A DNA stretch of 64,000 nucleotides, from contig CM030359.1 of assembly GCA_017893485.1 (NCBI GenBank), positions 26,805,750 to 26,869,749 on the forward strand, given 5' to 3'. The stretch comes from Hemerocallis citrina. Its lineage: Eukaryota > Streptophyta > Magnoliopsida > Asparagales > Asphodelaceae. Shown piece by piece: positions 21,814 through 33,715 of this stretch. The first letter of the stretch is position 1. The number at the start of each line of letters is the position of its first letter. A program made the translations under genes and the position numbers. The notes under the pieces were generated by a model. It ran no database searches, was not told the origin of the DNA, and saw only the letters and a program-made list of their open reading frames with translations.

Positions 21814-22902
21814 ACATGTATTTTTATGACTTATTTAGCTGAAAAACATGTATTGATATGAGTTAGTTTTATGTTGGTGTTGGTTACTTGGTGTAACCTT
21901 CCTTTATGTTGGTGTTCGAGTTTAAGCACATCACTCTGGTTTTTGCCTATTGCCTCCAATTTTTCAAATGTTTATAAGTATGATATAAATGCTAGTAAAC
22001 AATATGGGCTTTGTGGAGAGGGGTGGCTTTTTAATTCACAAGCTTGTTTTTTTTCTATTTCTGTAATTACTTTTCATTCTAATCCTTATTCTTTGTTTTG
22101 TTTTTATGATGGCATTAATCACTCTTGATCTTTTGCAATATTTAATGATTGGTATCTTTTGCAATTATTAAAGTAGTCTTAAGTTTAGTCACTCATCTGA
22201 AATAAACTCAGATTAGTCTTTGAACTCTCCTATATATAGGAGACAGTGTATTCAGTTATAACTATTCAATAAATTATTCTTTTCAGTCTCTATACTATCA
22301 ATTTACATGGTATCAGAGCTGGAAAAATACACACAAATTTTCAAAAAAAAAAGGGTTTCTCTCTCGTAGTTAAAAAAACGGTTGATGTTTCTTCTTCTTC
22401 CTGTCTTCATCTTCTTGAAGAGATACCCTACTTTTCAAAACCCTAACCCTAGCTTCCTCTACCCGCCGCCACCCTCTCCATCAAACCACACCGCCGCCAC
22501 CGCTGCCTACTAAACCCCACCAGATCCCAATCTCCTCCTGCCGCCACAGCTACTCCCCGACCTCCTTTCTTCCTCCCGATCCCACAACCTCTGCTCCCGA
22601 CGCCGCACAATCACTGCACCCGCAACCCATCCCTCACCTGTTCGATTCCCGCACCTGCCACTACTACACCCGCAACCCGCACCCACCAACCCTGAACCCG
22701 AAACCCTGTAAGCTTTTCTCTTCCTGTTTTCTTTTAAAAAAAGAAAAAAAAAGAAAAAAAGAAAAAAAAAGAAATGAAAAAAAAGATGAAGCCTTGTGAT
22801 GTGCGATGTTCTGGATTGTGTGCCAATTTTTGATGCCCTCTTTAATCATCATTTATCCTTCTCACTCGTTTTCTCCTTCAGATCTAATATAAATTTGCTC
22901 CT

Positions 22903-25091
22903 ATGGCGACCTCCACTACTACAATGGTGACATCCCCTCCTCCAATGGCGACCTCTTCTCCTCCAATAGTGGACCCTTATCCTTCCACTGCTGCTCCTAC
23001 GGATGAGTTGACCTTCTCCAAATCTATCATTTCTACTGAAGAGTATCAGGCCTTCCGCAACATGCTGCCCTCTCCTTCTAGTAATTATGTTCACTTAGGT
23101 AAGGCTTGTCATATTTCCTCACATCAATGGATAATTGATTCAGGTGCTTATGAACATATATCCGCTTGATCGCTTTCTTCATGTTCTTTGCTTCTAAATT
23201 ATCATGTGCTTATTGCTAATGGCTCACCTGTCCCTGTTGAAGGGGTGAGAGATATATCTATTTCTCCGGACATTCATCTTAAATCGGTTTTGCATATTCC
23301 TAACTTTTCTAATAGCTTATTATCAGTTCCTAAACTTTGCAAAAATTTAAACTGTTTAGTGACATTCTTTTCTTCTCATTCTATGTTTCAGGATACTACG
23401 ACGAGGAAGGCGATTGACATCAGTTGTGAACAACATGGGTTATATATCTTGGATTCTCCAGTCTCGGCTTTTAATTCTTCTGTTGATCTTGAATTGTGGC
23501 AGTGACGACTAGGACATCCTTCCTTTACAACCCTCAAGCACTTAGTTTCAGGTTGTGAGCCTTTAAGATTTTGTGAGTCACGTGAGTTAGATGAACATCA
23601 TAGAGTTTCATATCCAGGATGCATCAATAAACGTAGTAAATATTTGTTTGATCTAGTGCATTTTGATATTTTGGGTCCTATTGGTTTTCCCACGTTTAAT
23701 AACTTTCGTTATTTTGTTACATTTATTGATGATTTCTTTCGAATGACGTGGTTATTTCTTTTGAAAGATCGTTATGAAGTTTTTAAAGTTTTTCAAGAAT
23801 TTTCCTTTGAGATACAAATACAATTTGGTACAACTCTTAAATTTTTTCGTTTTGATAATGCTAAGGAATACATGAGTTCTCATATTCAACAATTTTTTTT
23901 CACAACATGGAATAATTCACCAAACTTCTTGCGTCTACACTCAACAAAATGGAGTGACAAAACGCAAAAATTAACATTTACTTAGCATTGTCTGATGTTT
24001 GAAATGAAGGCTTCTATGTTTTAATGGAGTTTTGCAGATCTCACTGCATATTTTCTTATTAAACGAATGCCTACTCCTATTCTTCAAAATCAATCCACAT
24101 TCAGCCTGGTATTTTCATTTAAATTTCATTTCCAATATCACATAGTGTTTTTTGTTGCACTTGTTTTGTTCAAAATCTCCACCTAGGCACTAATAAATTT
24201 GACCCACATGCTACTAAATATGTATTTTTTGGGTATTCGTGTTTTTCGATTGGTTATCTTTGTTATTGCCCTTCACAAAAAAAATGTTTACCTCAGCGAA
24301 TGTTTCTTTTTTTTGAATATTAACTTTTTTTGAACATATTCCTTCCTACAATTTTGATTTACTGAGGGATATTGTAGTCTTGATTTTCCACTACCACCAC
24401 CACCACCACCACCACCACCACCACCCACCAACAAAAACACCATCCTCACCACCGCCACCACCATCGCCTCCGTCACTTCAGGTTTATGTCAGAAGACGTA
24501 CGACTCGTTCAGACTCGACCATCCAAGATGTATCCTCTGTTGTTCAACCAGTGCCATCCACTTCTATCGGTAATATCTCTACCACAGATGATTTACCTAT
24601 TGCTCACCCTAAGGCTAAACGTTATTGTGCTAACTATTCTATTGCCCAGTTTGTTTATTTTACTAAATTGAACAGATCTTTTCGAACTTTTACCTCTTTC
24701 TTGGATTCCATCTCTATTCCTAAAAATATTCAGGAAGCACTTAAGCACTCTGGTTGGACAACAACCATGAATGAGGAAATACATGCTCTTCAGCAGAATT
24801 GTACTTGGCTGTTGGTTCACCTCCCTGTGGGTGGTAAGACAGTTGGTTGTAAATGAGTATTTACTGTCAAACATAATCATGATGGCACAGTTGACCGAAT
24901 CAAAGCTCGCCTTATTGATAAAGGTTATTCATAGGAAGTCGACTATGCAGAGACTTTTTCCCTGGTTGCGAAACTCACATCTGTTCGTGTCCTTATCTTT
25001 CTTGCATCAAATTGTTCTTGACTCCTTTATCAACTTGATGTCAAGAATGCATTTCTCAATGGAGGTTTGAAAGAGGTGGTGTAGATGCAGT
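22903..25091 (+). pseudogene. Copia A pol remnant, 5' part (protease to reverse transcriptase)
   Basis: Order matches Ty1/copia. Protease motif WIIDSGAYEHIS is at 23128-23165. The GAG-pre-integrase region (LLSVPKL, WQ*RLGHPSF) is at 23188-23530. Integrase core fragments (DILGP, FVTFIDDF) are at 23644-23985. A low-complexity histidine/proline stretch precedes the start of reverse transcriptase (EALKHSGWTTTMNEEIHAL, KARLIDKGY) to 25091. Most of gag is missing, many stops and frameshifts are present, and the integrase C-terminus is degraded. It is non-functional. Confidence 0.8.
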
Positions 25092-26345
25092 TGATGAGGA
25101 CATCAGTTCGAGATGATTTGTGCACTTCTGTCAGTGCAAACATCGTCTAGGATGGCTACTCCAGTAGCATAGTTATCTTTATTTCTGCAATTTTTATTTG
25201 TTTTGGGGAATTTTAGCCATATGTAGTAGTTTTGCAATTTGCAGCCTTTATTTTTGGCATTAGAATATTTTGGAGATTTGTAGTGAGATTTTGTTTTGAG
25301 TCTATATATAGGCCTTGAGAATAATGAGAAGGTATGCTATTATTGATTAAAGAAATTATTGTGTTGAGTTGTTGCTCTTCATTCTCCTTTTGTGTGTGTG
25401 AGACCATAAGAGAACATTAGAGTTTGTGAGAAATCCTAAGAAAGTATTAGGGTTTGTGAGAAGCTCTAAACTACACCCAAATCCCCAAATCTTTTATCCA
25501 AAACCCCAAATCCTAACCCTAATTAATTAAAACCCTTACCTACTCCTAATTCCCCTTCATCATCTCTTCAGCCGCCATCTCTCTTTCTCCTCTTCATCTT
25601 CAACCTGAGAACCCATCATCCCGACTCCTTTTCACCTCCTCACACTCGCAGAACCCCCAACAACACCGACGCTCATCTCCTCTTCACACTGCGCGCACCC
25701 TTGCCACAATTCCGATGCCTCTAGCACCCCACCCCGACGTCGCTGCCGAACCCACCACCAAACGACAGTGCTTGATAACTGTGCCCAACCCTCCATCGAC
25801 TGCCACCACTAACCACCTTGCTGCCTCTCCCTCACCGCCGACGAACCTGACTCCCCAAATCCCTTCACACCCGAAACCCTAATTCCCAAATCCCCAATTC
25901 AAATCCTAATCCTAATCTCCAGATCCCGAGGCTAATTTGCGGAGTACAATGCACATCGATGATCAACAACTTCTTCATCTGTGGCAACACATTTATGAAT
26001 CCCGGTAACTTCTTTCTACTTCTGCATTATTTGTGTTACTGCTTATCATCTCTATAATATTATTTGAATTATCCGTCGTCCAAAAAAATATTGAGTATGT
26101 GTGCTTCTACTTGCTAATTAGAGTACGAATCATTATTGCATATCTTACGTGCTAAGATCGATTAAGTATAATTGTTGATTGTTAGGTGTGAATCTTTAAT
26201 TGGGCTTGTCAACTTATTTTAATTCTTGAAAATCCATCAAACCAATTATTAGTTTTAATTTCTAATTTAATCGGCATTACATGTTGAAAAACTTAATCTT
26301 TTAATATTCTTGGAAAATTCTCTACCTTGGATTAACTATACATCA
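25092..26345 (+). mobile_element. Solo LTR nested in copia A
   Basis: The insertion begins TGATGAGGACATCAG and ends TATACATCA (TGATG...CATCA ends). It splits the reverse transcriptase of copia A between LKEVV*MQ and a proline-leucine-glycine-phenylalanine motif. Flanks GCAGT (25087-25091) and GAAGT (26346-26350) are a 5-bp duplication with one mismatch. A TATA box (GTCTATATATAGG, near 25300) precedes a C-rich leader with repeated AAACCCTAA-like motifs. No coding region was recognised. Confidence 0.6.
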
Positions 26346-27630
26346 GAAGTAGCCTCTTGGTTTTGAGCGACGGGGAGAATCTTGTATGTTTGCTCAAAAA
26401 GTCTCTTTATAGCCTCAAACAGTCTCCACGAGGTTTGGTTTGAGAAGTTCGGCAAAACTATGTGCTCTTATGGGATTTCAAGAAGTAAGACAAACTATTA
26501 TCTCTTCACAAAGAAAGAAATCAAAGAGATTATTATTTTGTTAGTCTATGTTGAGACTGAACTACAAGACGGAAGAACTCCTTGACAAGGAAAAACAGAA
26601 TTATAGAATAGAACTTCAAAGGATAATGGACTAGATCTTATTAAATGGAAAAATAACAAAATTCACATAATTTTCAACTAAAATTGAAAATTCTTAGATA
26701 TCATTATCACATGCAGTGATTCCCAAGGTATTGTAGACATCAAGCAGCAGTTAGACAAACTTTCCAAACAAAGGATCTTGGTCTGCTTCGATATGTCTTT
26801 GGCTTTGAGGTTGCACGCACAAATGATATCTTTCTTTCTCAAAGAAAGTATGTACTTGATATTTTTACTGAGACATGAATGTTGGGACGTCGCTCCAGTG
26901 ACACCTATGGAACCCATTATCATGCTGTCATTCTCCAATGATCCATTGTTCTCTGATCCAGGACGATATCACAGGCTGGTTAACAAACTCATATATTTCT
27001 CAGTAACTAGGCTAAGATATTGCCTTTGCAGTTAGTCGAGTTAGTCAGTTTATGCATGCACTGACTATAACTCATTGGGAAGCAGTGGTTCACATTCTTC
27101 GCTATCTTAAAAAATTTTCAGGGCAAGGACTTTTATTCAGGCTTGGTGATTCTCTTTCTTTACGAGGATATTCTGATGCTGACTGGGCAGGGTGAGTTGA
27201 TGATAGGCGATCTACTAGTTGATACTATTCTTTGGAGAAAATCTGGTATCTTAGAAAAGCAAGAAGAAACATGTTGTAGCTAAATCAAGTGTAGAATCTG
27301 AATACCGAGCCATTGGGCCTTTGGTTTCTGAAGTTTTATGGTTCAAATCTCTCCTTCAAGATTTAACAATCCCAGTATCATCTCCAGTTACACTGTATTG
27401 TGATAACCAAACTACTATGCATATTTATGAAAATCAGTGTTTCATGAGCGCACAAAACGCATCTAGGACGTTTGTCACATTGTTTGTGATGAGTTGGAGA
27501 AGAAAGTGATCTCATTTTTATATGTCCAGTCCGGTGAACAACTTGTTGATATCCTTACTAAAGCACTACCCTCCAAACTTTTTCAAAACTTTCTTGAGTA
27601 AGTTTGGCTTTGACAATATCTACGCAACAG
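26346..27630 (+). pseudogene. Copia A pol remnant, 3' part (reverse transcriptase and RNase H)
   Basis: Continues the reverse transcriptase with WFEKFGKTM, YLFTKKE, LLVYVE (the YVDD catalytic motif is lost to deletion) and the RNase H part with SDADWAG (near 27173-27193) and VTLYCDNQTTMHI (27385-27425). Multiple stops and frameshifts are present. The 3' end reaches the polypurine tract at 27631. Confidence 0.8.
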
Positions 27631-27773
27631 CTTGAGGGGGTGTTAAAGTAGTCTTAAGTTTAGTCCCACATCTGAAATAAACTCAGTCTTTGAACTCTCC
27701 TATATATAGGAGGCAGTATATTTAGTAAAGTATTTTTTTCCATCTCTATACTATCAATTTACAGCAATATTTA

Positions 27774-27973
27774 ATGATTGGTTATATGGTTCTTTTATTT
27801 AATAGGAGTCCATGTTGCTTCTGGATTACCGCAAAGTGGAGGGTTTTGCGAGTCCAGTTATATTTCTCAATAAGTTCTCTCTTAAGAGTTCCTTTCTAAC
27901 AAATCACGGTTGGTTGATCATCTATACTTCTTAATTCAACATTATAACATGAAATGCACTACATCTTATGTAG
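27774..27973 (+). other. End of intron 1 of the BRCT pseudogene
   Basis: AT-rich sequence continuing the intron interrupted at 22165. The acceptor is CTTATGTAG at 27965-27973, directly before the recognisable exon. Confidence 0.55.
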
Positions 27974-29220
27974 GATCTGTGAGGAGTATTGCATTAATTC
28001 GTGCAGCATCAATACGGTCTTCGGGTCTTGCTGCGCTCAGTCAAAACTTTCTTCTGATAATGGTGAAAGTTGTACTATAGCAGATGCTACTCTTGCTGAT
28101 GCAAAAATAGATGAAATAGATGGGGATGATGAGACTGAAAACTCCCAGCAGTGCACAAAGGATTACTACAGAGATGACAGTAAGAGCAAAACCAAAAATC
28201 CAGTAGTAAAGAAACTTGTGTATGAAGAAGAAACTACCATGGGGCATTTGGATTTGCCTTCTTCACCTGTCCCTGATATTGTTGCAGGATTGAGCTACAT
28301 TGAGTCTCAAGAACCTGGGGATTTGTCCCAGGCCAATGCATTGGATGTTGTGGATCAGTTTCTAGGGTTTAATGTTTTGGAATCTTCTCAAGAAGCTATT
28401 AACACAGGAAAGACTGGTGTAATGAAGTCACCACCTAAATCAAGTGTGATAGGTCCTTAATGTTTGGCTGTAAAAAGCAAGCCCAGTTGGAAAGAGAGGG
28501 ACTTTTGAGTGGATTGACAGTTTGGAGGATGAAGGAGGAGGTGAGTTTTTCAGTAGAAGGAAAGATTCCTTTTTTGATAGCGAAAAGTGTGCACGCAAAT
28601 CACGTAGCCAACTGCCAAAACCAATAAATACTAGCTCTGGCACTGCTGGGCAGACAGCTAAATCTTCAAGTCATGGAAAATTTAATTCAGATTCAAGATT
28701 AGTGCAAAATGGTTCATCAATAAATGAAAAGGTACAGGTAGCTGATATGAGAATGAAGAAGAATCTTTCCAAGGATGTCAACGAGCAACCAAACTCAAAG
28801 ACTTTGGAACAGCCTTTAGACGCTGCTGATGTTGATAGAGGTGAAGGAGACATGTATGAAGTTGGTCCTGCCACTCAAATGGCAGCTGAAGGTATAGAAG
28901 CGCTAGTTCATGGGTCTCCTTTGAATTGTGAGGCAGATCCAACTACTGGGAAATTGGCTACAACTCACATTGAAGGTTCAACAAAGAAGAAAACATCTTT
29001 GAGTTGTAGACTCTTAAGAAAGTCAGCATCCTCTATACCCATTTCTGAAAAAAGAAAGATGCTTCCTATTAGATCAAAGAAGGGAAATCCCATTTGTTCT
29101 AAAAGTACATCAAGAGGAGAAAAGACTTTTGAGTGTACAGCAGCAAATACAAAATCAAAGACAGTGAAAAAGAAGCCACAACGAAATGTAAACTCTAGGA
29201 GTCCAGTCAGTGGAAACATA
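27974..29220 (+). pseudogene. PTIP-like BRCT gene, large exon, 5' half (damaged)
   Basis: The exon opens with (G)SVRSIALIRAASIRSSGLAA, a conserved segment of plant PTIP-like BRCT proteins. A frameshift near 28037 leads into an acidic region (DEIDGDDETENSQQ, PVPDIVAGLSYIESQEPGDL, ALDVVDQFLGFN). A TAA follows at 28458-28460 and another frameshift lies near 28500. Further family segments are GTFEWIDSLEDEGGGEFFSR, FFDSEKCARKSR and VGPATQMAAEGIEAL. The exon is cut at 29220 by copia B, whose target duplication ACATA is the last five bases. Removing the element and one ACATA restores continuous sequence into 34043 in the same frame. The lesions make it a pseudogene unless the assembly is wrong. Confidence 0.8.
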
Positions 29221-29568
29221 TGTTGTTTGATTTTGACAGATGAAGAATATGAGAAAGGAAAGGAGATAAGCAGAGGAAAACAATCCGTGCAGAGGAAACA
29301 ATCTAACAATCTGCTTTGTTTTTTTTTCTTTTCTTTTCTTGATTGAAAAATGATGAGTATTACAAGACTTAAATAAGCTAGGAAGTTAACTAAACTGAAC
29401 TGAAAACTCCTAAACAATAGCTAAGAAATAGCAACTGACTTAACTGGGTTGTTTCCTGAAATCATGCAAGAGATAGCAACTGACTTGACTGGGTTGTTCC
29501 CTGAAATCATGCAAGAGATAGCAACTGACTTGACTGGGTTGATTTCAGGTTTGAATCACACTTCAACA
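29221..29568 (-). repeat. Full-length LTR of copia B in inverted orientation
   Basis: Reads TGTTGTTTGATTTTGACAG at the left and GAATCACACTTCAACA at the right, the exact reverse of the right LTR (TGTTGAAGTGTGATTC...GTCAAAATCAAACAACA). It shares the tandem AGTCAGTTGCTATCTCTTGC blocks in reverse. Length is 348 bp against 331 bp for the right LTR; the extra bases are around the A-rich run. Confidence 0.93.
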
Positions 29569-29660
29569 AACAAAGCAGATTGTTTCCTCTACACAGATTG
29601 TTTTCCTCTGCTTATCTCCTTACCTTTCTCATATTTTTCCTCTGTCAAAATCAAACAACA
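29569..29660 (+). repeat. Truncated forward LTR fragment (R-U5 like) of copia B
   Basis: AACAAAGCAGATTGTTTCCT and the following CTCTGCTTATCTCC run to TCAAACAACA directly before the primer-binding site, matching the last 90 bp or so of the right LTR. It begins just after the A-rich run, roughly 50 bp downstream of the LTR TATA-like TATTTAAG, close to where the genomic RNA would start. Confidence 0.85.
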
Positions 29661-29718
29661 GTGGTATCAGAGTAGCCACATTATTCCGGATTCATATCTA
29701 GGGAAACACAGGTTCACA

Positions 29719-32700
29719 ATGCAGAACAATGGATTAGGCAACAACAGTTCTCCTCAATTGCCAATTTTCAAAGGAGTAAACTACCACTTTTGGAGCTTGA
29801 AAATGACAACATTGTTCAAGTCTCAAGAGTTGTGGGGATTGGTAGAGAGTGGCTTTGAGGATAATCAACCTGCAGAACCTGATCAACAACTAAGAGACAA
29901 GAGGAAGAAAGACTCTAAGGCCTTGTTCATGATTCAACAAGCCTTAGATGATGAGATCTTTCCAAGGATTGCATCGACTACCACATCAAAGAAAGCTTGG
30001 GATACTCTAAAGCAAGAGTATCTTGGAGACAAGAAGGTGATCACAACGAGGTTGCAATCACTGAGAAGAGAGTTTGAGACGGCTCTCATGAAGGACAAAG
30101 AGTCTGTGCAAGACTACTTGTCACGTGTGTCTGGTGTGGTGCAACAAATAAGGTCCTATGGAGAAACCATTGCCAATGAGCTTGTAGTAGGGAAGGTTTT
30201 GAGAAGCCTTACCAACAAGTTCGATTATGTGGTAGCTGCCATAAAGGAATCAAAGGACATGTCAACATATACCTTTGAGGAATTGATGGGATCACTACAA
30301 GCTCATGAAGAGAGACTCAATAGATCAAGTGAGAAGGAGGAAAAGGCCTTTCAAGTCAGAGATGAGTCTTCCAACAAGGAGAGGTCGTGGCAATTCAGTG
30401 GAAGAGGAAGAGGCAGAGGTGGATCAAGAGGAAGAGGTCGTGGGAGAGGACAAAGTAGTGAAGGAAGGGAGCAAAATTTCAAGTCCTACAAGAGTCCAAT
30501 CAAATGCTACTATTGCAGGAAGCCTGGTCACAAGGAGGCAAGCTGTTGGAAGAAAGAAGAAGATGAGCAAAAAGGTGATCAGAAATCAAACTTTGTGGAG
30601 CAAGAACAGAAGCTGTTTTTGGCTCAAAAGGCTTCTGGTGATGATGCAGGAAGTATGTGGTACATCGACAGTGGTTGCTCAAACCATATGTCATGCACAA
30701 AATCCATGTTCAAGGAGCTTGATGATTCAAAGAAGAGCAAAGTAAGGCTTGGTGATGGCAAGCAACTAGATGTTGAAGGTCGAGGCACCATTGCAATCAA
30801 AACTGAGCAAGGTAACATCAAGCACTTGTATGATGTGCAATATGTACCACAGTTAGCTCACAATTTGCTAAGTGTGGGATAGTTGCTGAATTGTGGTTAT
30901 TCTGTGTTATTTGAGAATGAATCATGCTTGATATCTGACAAGAAATCTAAGGAAACTGTGGTGAAGATTTCCATGGGAAAGAATAGAATGTTTCCTTTGG
31001 ATTTATCTGGCAATATGAGCAGGGCTTCAACAGGTAGAGGAGATGATGGTGCAAAGCTTTGGCATCTGCGTTATGGTCACTTGAATGTGCTTGGTCTAAG
31101 GCTGCGGAATACAAAAGAGATGGTGCAAGGCCTGCCAAAGATTGGTGAGCTTGAGCTGTGTGAAGGATGCTTGTATGGAAAGCAATCCAAAGGTCCATTT
31201 CCAAGTGGAAAAGCTTGGAGAGCTAGTGTATGTCTGGAGCTTCTACATGCCGATTTATGTGGGCCAATGCAAACTGAATCACTCGGAGGAAGTAAGTACT
31301 TTCTACTTATCACAGATGATTATAGTAGAATGAGCTGGGTGTATTTTTTGAAGGCAAAATCAGAGGTCTTTAAGAACTTCAAGAAGTTCAAAGCTATGGT
31401 GGAGAAACAGTCTGGCAATTATGTAAAGGCATTGAGAACAGATCGAGGAGGAGAGTTTCTATCACATGAATTCATTGAATTTTGTGAAGAACAAGGCACA
31501 AAGAGGGAGTTGGCAGCACCCTACACACCAGAGCAAAATGGAGTTGCAGAGAGAAAGAATAGAACAGTGGTGGAGATGGCAAGAAGCAGGCTCAAAGCAA
31601 AGGGGATGCCAAATCAGTTTTGGTGTGAAGCAGTGGTTACAGCCGTGTACATCCTCAACATTTCTCCAACAAAAGCTGTCATGAACATGACTCCATTAGA
31701 AGCTTGGAGAGGAAAGAAGCCATCTGTAAGTCACTTAAGAGTTTTTGGTTGTATAGCTTATGCTTTGGTTAACTTAAGGTCTAAGCTTGATGATAAAACT
31801 GAGAAATGTGTGTTTGTTGGTTATGCCATTCAATCCAAAGCATATAGACTATATAATCTTCTTAGTGGCAAGATTATTGTTAGCAGAAATGTGGTGTTTA
31901 ATGAGGATGCAGAATGGAGCTGGAAGCAAAGAGAGAATAGTACAAGCAATCTGAAAACCATCACCTTTGATGGTTCAGCAGAGGAGCCAGCTATGACAGA
32001 CACCAATCAACAGTCTCCAAGTCCTCTCCATCAACACCATCAAGTCATCACAGTTCATCAAGCCAAAGCTCCTCTCCTTCAAGTTCTTCAAGTGAATCTC
32101 CACCAAGAAGGTTAAGATCTCTGACTGAAATTTATGAAAGTTGTGATTTTGCTCTGATTGCTACAGAACCAACAAGTTTTGATGAGGCTGTGAAAGAAGC
32201 TGAGTGGCAAGTAGCAATGGAGGAAGAAATGAAGTCTATTCAGAAGAATAAGACTTGGGAGTTAATGGATCTTCCTGAAAGGAAGAATGTGATTGGTTTG
32301 AAGTGGGTTTTCAGAACCAAATTCAACACTGATGAGAGTATTCGGAAGCACAAGGCACGGCTGGTGGCTAAAGGGTATGCTCAACAAGAAGGGATTGATT
32401 TTGAGGAGACATTCTCACCAGTGGCAAGGTTTGAAACTGTGAGAGTTGTACTTGCTCTGGCTGCTCAATGGAGATTACTAGTGTTTCAGCTTGATGTTAA
32501 GTCAGCATTTCTCAATGGAGAATTGCAAGAGGAAGTGTTTGTTGAGCAACCTCAAGGCTTTGTCAAGGATGGTGAAGAAAGCAAAGTGTACAAACTGCAG
32601 AAGGCTCTCTATGGCTTGAAACAGGCTCCTCGAGCCTGGTATGACAAGATTGATGCATTCTTTCTTCAGAATGAGTTTGAAAGAAGTGAGAATGAGCCAA

Positions 32701-33715
32701 CGTTGTATGTCAAGAGGCAAGGTATGCAAGAGTTTATTGTAGTGTGTCTTTATGTTGATGACATTATCTACTTTAGCCCTTCACAAGCACTTTTAAATGA
32801 ATTCAAGCACGTCATGATGAAGGAGTTTGAGATGACAGACTTAGGAATTCTACAATATTTCCTGGGTTTGGAAGTAAAGTAGAGAAAGAGTGGCATCTTT
32901 GTGTGTCAGGAAAAGTATGCAAAAGATTTGCTGAAGAAGTTCCACATGGAAGGCTGTGATGTAGCAAGAACGCCAATGAACACCAATGAGAAGTTACAAA
33001 GAGAAGAGGGCACAGAGAAGGCTGATGAGAAGGTGTTCAGAAGCTTGGTAGGAGGCTTGAACTATCACACACACAAGGCCAGACATTGCTTATTATGTGA
33101 GTGTAGTGTCAAGGTACATGCATAGTCCAACCAAGCAACATCTAGGAGCTGCAAAGATGATACTGAAGTATGTAGCTGGAACAATCAATCATGGAATCTG
33201 GTATGAGAGTGTTGAAGATTTCAAATTGAAGGGTCATACTGACAGTGATTGGGCAGGGTGTATGGATGACAGAAAAAGCACATCTGGCTCAGTGTTTAGT
33301 CTTGGCTCAGGTGCAATTACATGGAGCTCAAAGAAGCAAGACACTATGGCATTGTCTTCTTCTGAGGCTGAGTATGTGGCAGCAGGATCAGCTGCAAGAC
33401 AAGCACTCTGGCTAAGAAAACTGTTGAAAGATTTGTGTTGTGCACAAAGTGAAGCTACTGAGTTATGGTGTGACAACAAGTCAACAATAGCAATGACCAA
33501 GAATCCAGCATTCCATGCCAGAACCAAACACATTGATGTGCAGCATCATTTTATTAGAAAGCTGGTGTCCGAGGAGAAGATTGTTCTAAAGTTCTGTGGA
33601 ACAAATGATCAAGATGCAGATTTGTTCACAAAGGCATTGAGTTCAACAAAGCATCAATTTTTCTTAGAGAAGATTGGAATGCGAGAGTTTGAATCAAGGG
33701 GAGGTGTTGAAGTGT
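29719..33715 (+). pseudogene. Copia B gag-pol polyprotein (nearly intact)
   Basis: The start ATG at 29719 follows the primer-binding site by 46 bp. Gag (29719-30650) has FKGVNYHFWSLKMTTLFKSQ, an RGRGRGG-rich basic stretch and a CCHC knuckle (CYYCRKPGHKEASC). Protease has MWYIDSGCSNHMS (30655-30693). A TAG at 30880-30882 interrupts LSVG/LLNCG. Integrase (about 31070-31800) has HLRYGHL, DYSRMSW, a GGEF motif and APYTPEQNGVAERKN. A frameshift near 32020 precedes reverse transcriptase (WVFRTKFN, QLDVKSAFLNG, LYGLKQAPRAWY, YVDDI). A second TAG lies at 32880-32882 and a frameshift near 33080, followed by RNase H (DSDWAG, SEAEYVA, WCDNKSTI, KHIDVQHHF). Both stops sit where glutamine (CAG) is usual. 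Four lesions make this copy non-autonomous. Confidence 0.9.

Larger units (their letters stand above)
17517..22165 (+). other. Intron 1 of the BRCT pseudogene, with degenerate tandem segments
   Basis: This intron contains at least three to four diverged copies of one AT-rich segment. The block TTTGAAGACNTATRGRAATAC recurs near 17588, 18835, 19160 and 19785. The block CATGAAAGTTCACTTT...GGTTACATG recurs near 17740, 19275 and 19915. A further pair (CATTCTAATCCTYATTCTYT) is at about 18618 and 22075. These are old segmental duplications within the intron, later interrupted by a Helitron (18139) and a solo LTR (20033). No exon was recognised inside. Confidence 0.65.
22166..27763 (+). mobile_element. 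Ty1/copia element A, old and nested
   Basis: Short LTRs (22166-22307, 142 bp; 27641-27763, 123 bp) are flanked by GCAAT on both sides (22161-22165 and 27764-27768). Immediately after the left LTR is TGGTATCAGAGCT (initiator tRNA-Met type primer-binding site). CTTGAGGGGG at 27631-27640 is the polypurine tract. Each LTR has the palindromic TATA-type sequence CTCCTATATATAGGAG. The coding part is badly decayed and is interrupted by a solo LTR at 25092-26345. The whole lies in intron 1 of the BRCT pseudogene. Confidence 0.88.

Noticed and set aside
22308..22320. tRNA-like sequence TGGTATCAGAGCT (also at 29662 and 38741)
   Set aside because: These are primer-binding sites complementary to initiator tRNA-Met, not tRNA genes.
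29221..29330. Continuation of the BRCT exon frame to 29346
   Set aside because: Sequence from 29221 on is inverted LTR; the apparent residues after 29220 are not host protein.
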